From NCBI GenBank assembly GCA_965368765.1, contig CBDUOF010000216.1, forward strand, positions 1 to 8,935: a stretch of 8,935 nt of DNA, in the 5' to 3' direction. The position numbers and the translations under genes are program-made. Of the stretch, positions 6,733 to 8,935 are shown in pieces; positions within the stretch are counted from its first letter, which is position 1; each line of letters begins with the position of its first letter. The notes beneath the pieces are model-generated. The model made no database searches. It worked only from the letters and a program-made list of their open reading frames with translations, and had not been told where the DNA came from. The stretch comes from Leptofilum sp965368765 (GTDB lineage: Bacteria > Chloroflexota > Anaerolineae > Promineifilales > Promineifilaceae).

Positions 6733-7948
6733 TGATGCCGAAGGGGGGAGTGAGCCAGACTTAAAGTTTTTACGTCCCCCAAGAATTGCCTGGCAGTGGG
6801 TCGTCATGGCCCTTTGGGTCGTGGCCTTGGCTGGATTATTTGCTTACCATTTGTGGACAGGCACCATGCCCCCAGCGACAGCATTTTCGCTGCTAGGCCT
6901 GCCGGTATATTGGTATGGCATTCTGATTGTGGGCGGCATTGCTTTAGGGGCGTCGTTTGTTTCCCGGTTGGCCTGGCAGCGCTGGCGCGAAGCCTTTTTG
7001 GCCGCTGTGCCAGCAGACGTGATGCATTTGCCAATAACGGCCGTTTCTCTGCCAGACGAAATCCAAGCCAAACTCAAGAAGCAGGGCCTCCATTCCGTCG
7101 GCGACCTGCTGCTGCTCTACGGTACAGATCCGCGCACGATTAACCTGAAAGCGAATGAGCGCAGTGAACTTCTGGCTGCCTTGATGGCCCAGCCAGAAGT
7201 TGAAGCGATCTGGCTGGCCGATGCCCCCTGGCGTATCTGGAACCCCGAAGCAGTGTGGAACGGCATCATTATTTGCCTGATTCTGGGGCTGATTGGGGCG
7301 CGGCTCTACCATGTGCTCACGCCATCACCGAGCATGGCGGCGCTGGGGATTGAGTCGCCGCTGGATTACTTTCAGAATCCGCAGATGTTGTTTAACTTGC
7401 GCAACGGTGGGCTGGGCATTTACGGCGGCTTGGCGGGGGGTGCGATCGGGCTGCTGCTGTTTACCCGACGCAGTCGGCTGCCGCTGCTGCCCTGGGCAGA
7501 TATGGCGGTGGTGGGCGTGGCCCTGGGGCAAGCTTTTGGCCGTTGGGGCAACTTTCTAAATCAAGAACTATACGGCCGTCCTACCACACTCCCCTGGGCC
7601 ATCACAATCGATCCCATCAATCGATTGCCTGCCTTTGCCGATTTTGGCTACTTTCACCCAGCCTTTTTGTACGAATCGCTGTGGAACTTCCTCACCTTTG
7701 GCTTGCTGATGCTGCTATGGCGACGGCGAAGCAGGTTGCTGGCGGGAGAGATGACGGCCGTATACCTGATCATGTATGCCATCGGCCGAATTCTGCTGGA
7801 AACGGTGCGTCTCGACAGCCGGGTTGTGTCGTTGGGCGGAGTCCAACTGCCCCTGGCCTGGGCCACACTGGTTTCCATTGTGGTGGCAATTGGTATGGCA
7901 GTTTGGATTGTCGTTCGCCGCTGGCGGATGAGGAAAACTATTCTGTAA
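6725..7948 (+). CDS. lgt: Prolipoprotein diacylglyceryl transferase with inserted domain
   Basis: Lgt attaches diacylglycerol from phosphatidylglycerol to the lipobox cysteine of prolipoproteins in the cytoplasmic membrane. Conserved blocks are VYWYGIL (61-67), GLIGARLYHVL (188-198), GGLGIYGGLAGG (228-239), GQAFGRWGNFLNQELYGRPT (268-287) with catalytic-type Arg273, Asn276 and Glu281, HPAFLYE (311-317), and GRILLETVR (354-362). At 407 residues it is over 100 longer than usual: there is an additional N-terminal membrane helix (22-42), and about 90 soluble residues (85-178) lie between the first and second canonical helices. Within the insertion, LPDEIQAKLKKQGLHSVGDL (109-128) resembles a helix-hairpin-helix or SAM-like fold. 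The E. coli His103 position is Tyr233 here, as in several other phyla. The start chosen is the ATG at 6725, with GGAAG (6715-6719) five bases before; an earlier in-frame ATG at 6620 would overlap the upstream gene by over 100 bases. Confidence 0.93.
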   Translation: MTNDAEGGSEPDLKFLRPPRIAWQWVVMALWVVALAGLFAYHLWTGTMPPATAFSLLGLPVYWYGILIVGGIALGASFVSRLAWQRWREAFLAAVPADVMHLPITAVSLPDEIQAKLKKQGLHSVGDLLLLYGTDPRTINLKANERSELLAALMAQPEVEAIWLADAPWRIWNPEAVWNGIIICLILGLIGARLYHVLTPSPSMAALGIESPLDYFQNPQMLFNLRNGGLGIYGGLAGGAIGLLLFTRRSRLPLLPWADMAVVGVALGQAFGRWGNFLNQELYGRPTTLPWAITIDPINRLPAFADFGYFHPAFLYESLWNFLTFGLLMLLWRRRSRLLAGEMTAVYLIMYAIGRILLETVRLDSRVVSLGGVQLPLAWATLVSIVVAIGMAVWIVVRRWRMRKTIL

Positions 7949-7970
7949 CGTAAAGCCGTTATTCCCCTCT

Positions 7971-7997
7971 CTGGCAAAACATTTGCAGGGCTGTTTT
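7971..7997 (+). terminator. Possible weak terminator after lgt
   Basis: CTGGCAAA (7971-7978) can pair with TTTGCAG (7982-7988) around an ACA loop, with one bulged G, and a short T run follows at 7994-7997. The stem is AT-rich and the T run is five bases away from it, so this is a weak candidate. It lies 22 bases after the lgt stop codon. Confidence 0.25.
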
Positions 7998-8060
7998 AAA
8001 GTCCGAGCACCAACTACCTGCACTAATGATGAAAATGATGAGTACAGACATCTTTTCCCA

Positions 8061-8088
8061 GTGAAAAAGATCTGTTTTCGTTTACAAT
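8061..8088 (+). promoter_or_regulatory. Weak candidate promoter for the ABC transporter gene
   Basis: TACAAT (8083-8088) matches five of six -10 positions. GTGAAA (8061-8066), 16 bases upstream, matches four of six -35 positions. Transcription would start near 8095, leaving a leader of about 65 bases before the ATG at 8161. The 212-base spacer after lgt suggests a separate transcription unit, which supports a promoter somewhere here. Confidence 0.35.
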
Positions 8089-8160
8089 GTCACAATCTCT
8101 TTGGCAACGGTGTTAAAGAGGTGGAGGGGGCACTGGTTGTAGACCAACACGGAGACCACA

Positions 8161-8935
8161 ATGATTGAAGCAAATGGTTTGGGCAAAGTTTTTGAAGAAT
8201 TCACGGCCGTGTACAATCTATCCCTAAACGTGCCGGATGGGCAGCTGCTGGCTTTGCTGGGGCCAAATGGTGCGGGTAAAACGACCACCGTGCGCATGTT
8301 GGGGGCTATTTTGCGTCCCACCAGCGGTTCGGCGCAGATTAACGGGCATGATGTGGTGCAGGCTGCCGACAAGGTCCGGCACAGCATTGGCATGTTGACT
8401 GAGCAGCCCGGTTTGTATTTACGCATGTCGGGCCTTGAATATTTGCTGTTTTACGGTCGTCTCTATGGCCTCAACGATGACGAAATTCGGCGGCGCGGCC
8501 TGAATTGGTTTGAACGCTTTGATATGGCCGGGCAGGCCGACCGGCGCCTGGGACATTACTCTAAGGGGATGCGGCAGAAGGTTGGGCTGATTCGCGCCAT
8601 GCTGCACAATCCCAGCGTGCTGCTGCTGGATGAACCCACCTCGGCGATGGATCCGCACAGCGCCAAGCTGGTGCGCGATGCCATCCTGGAACTGCGCGAC
8701 GACAAGCGCACCATTATTTTGTGTACCCACAATTTGGCCGAAGCGGAGCTGCTGGCCGACAGCATTGCCATCATCAAAAAAGGCACGATTGTGGCCCAGG
8801 GCAGTACGGCCGTTCTTAAGCAGCAGCTGCTCGGCAAGCCTCAACTGGAAGTGCGCCTCGATAGGCCATTGAACGGCGAAATCAGTGAAATCGAACAGTT
8901 GGTGACGATTGAAGCCGTAAGCGGCAACGTCATTC
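8161..8935 (+). CDS. ABC transporter ATP-binding protein (ABC-2 exporter type), 3' end missing
   Basis: This is the nucleotide-binding subunit that drives an ABC exporter by ATP hydrolysis at the inner face of the membrane. The 258 codons present contain Walker A GPNGAGKT (34-41), Gln82 of the Q-loop (TEQPGLY), a variant signature YSKGMRQK (133-140) in place of LSGGQ, Walker B LLLDEPT (154-160), the D-loop SAMD (161-164) and the switch His190 (CTHNLAEAE). The YSKGMRQ form of the signature and the Asn-Gly-His-Asp strand after the Walker A helix are typical of the CcmA-like group that pairs with ABC-2 membrane proteins, whose gene would be expected past the right edge. GGAG (8151-8154) lies 6 bases before the ATG. 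The frame is open to the window edge. Two in-frame ACGGCCGT motifs encode Thr-Ala-Val. The cargo cannot be inferred. Confidence 0.93.
   Translation, partial: MIEANGLGKVFEEFTAVYNLSLNVPDGQLLALLGPNGAGKTTTVRMLGAILRPTSGSAQINGHDVVQAADKVRHSIGMLTEQPGLYLRMSGLEYLLFYGRLYGLNDDEIRRRGLNWFERFDMAGQADRRLGHYSKGMRQKVGLIRAMLHNPSVLLLDEPTSAMDPHSAKLVRDAILELRDDKRTIILCTHNLAEAELLADSIAIIKKGTIVAQGSTAVLKQQLLGKPQLEVRLDRPLNGEISEIEQLVTIEAVSGNVI

Larger units (their letters stand above)
3607..8813. repeat. Dispersed highly iterated palindrome ACGGCCGT, nine exact copies
   Basis: Exact copies start at 3607, 4739, 5234, 5522, 7037, 7572, 7754, 8203 and 8806. Seven-of-eight variants start at 163, 688, 955, 2520, 4648 and 5300. 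With equal base use one would expect about 0.14 exact copies in this length. One copy is intergenic, just before the atp terminator. Of eight in genes, seven are read as ACG-GCC-GTN (Thr-Ala-Val) and one (7572) lies in another frame inside the conserved YGRPT block of Lgt. Copies at 4739, 5234 and 7037, and 3607 read on the minus strand, continue as TTTC, giving an oriented consensus ACGGCCGTTTC. The core contains the EagI site CGGCCG. Confidence 0.85.

Noticed and set aside
8025..8041. Short direct repeat AATGATGA, two copies
   Set aside because: Only 8 bases, two adjacent copies in A/T-rich spacer; chance is a sufficient explanation.
8419..8844. Minus-strand open frames opposite the ABC ATPase gene
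   Set aside because: The plus strand encodes complete Walker A, signature and Walker B motifs, and the minus frames have no such support.
1..8935. CRISPR array, defence cassette, transposon or prophage
   Set aside because: No regularly spaced repeats, transposase, integrase or terminal inverted repeats were seen; the genes are housekeeping or membrane functions.

Overview
This window looks like chromosomal DNA of a free-living bacterium. My best guess is the phylum Chloroflexota (Anaerolineae, Ardenticatenia or Caldilineae type). The guess rests on an nuoN-to-atp arrangement, an ATP synthase a subunit with a long acidic insertion, a b subunit fused to a delta C-terminal domain, and an unusually long Lgt. 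It is an inference from protein features, without database support. No mobile element, CRISPR array, rRNA or tRNA was recognised.

Layout. Positions 1-996 are the 3' part of nuoN, a membrane proton-pumping subunit of complex I. A good extended -10 promoter (1022-1049) then starts a compact operon for the membrane part of F-type ATP synthase: an AtpZ/AtpI-like helper (1080-1343), atpB (1340-2431), atpE (2567-2815) and a b-delta fusion (2862-3566). The operon ends at a strong hairpin-plus-T terminator (3634-3658). The genes for alpha, gamma, beta and epsilon are not next to it. From the other side, an AIM24-family protein (3668-4351, minus strand) converges on the same terminator. Divergent from it is a phosphodiesterase/nucleotide pyrophosphatase-like enzyme (4427-5749). 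A 332-base gap (5750-6081) holds a perfect palindrome and a plausible promoter. Next comes a membrane-lipid pair overlapping by 8 bases: a CDP-alcohol phosphatidyltransferase (6082-6732) and lgt (6725-7948), the enzyme that lipidates prolipoproteins. The window ends inside the ATPase gene of an ABC exporter (8161 to the edge).

How the genes work together. Complex I builds the ion gradient and ATP synthase spends it, so the first 3.6 kb is respiratory energy conversion. The last 3 kb concerns the membrane: phospholipid head groups, lipoprotein anchoring and export.

The most unusual signal is a short palindrome, ACGGCCGT, found nine times between 3607 and 8813, where about 0.14 copies are expected by chance. 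Seven of the eight copies inside genes lie in the same reading frame and encode Thr-Ala-Val, and several share the asymmetric extension ACGGCCGTTTC. It behaves like a highly iterated palindrome of the HIP1 or uptake-sequence kind. Other points worth a second look are the b-delta fusion lacking the delta N-terminal domain, the acidic insertion in AtpB and the soluble domain inserted in Lgt.
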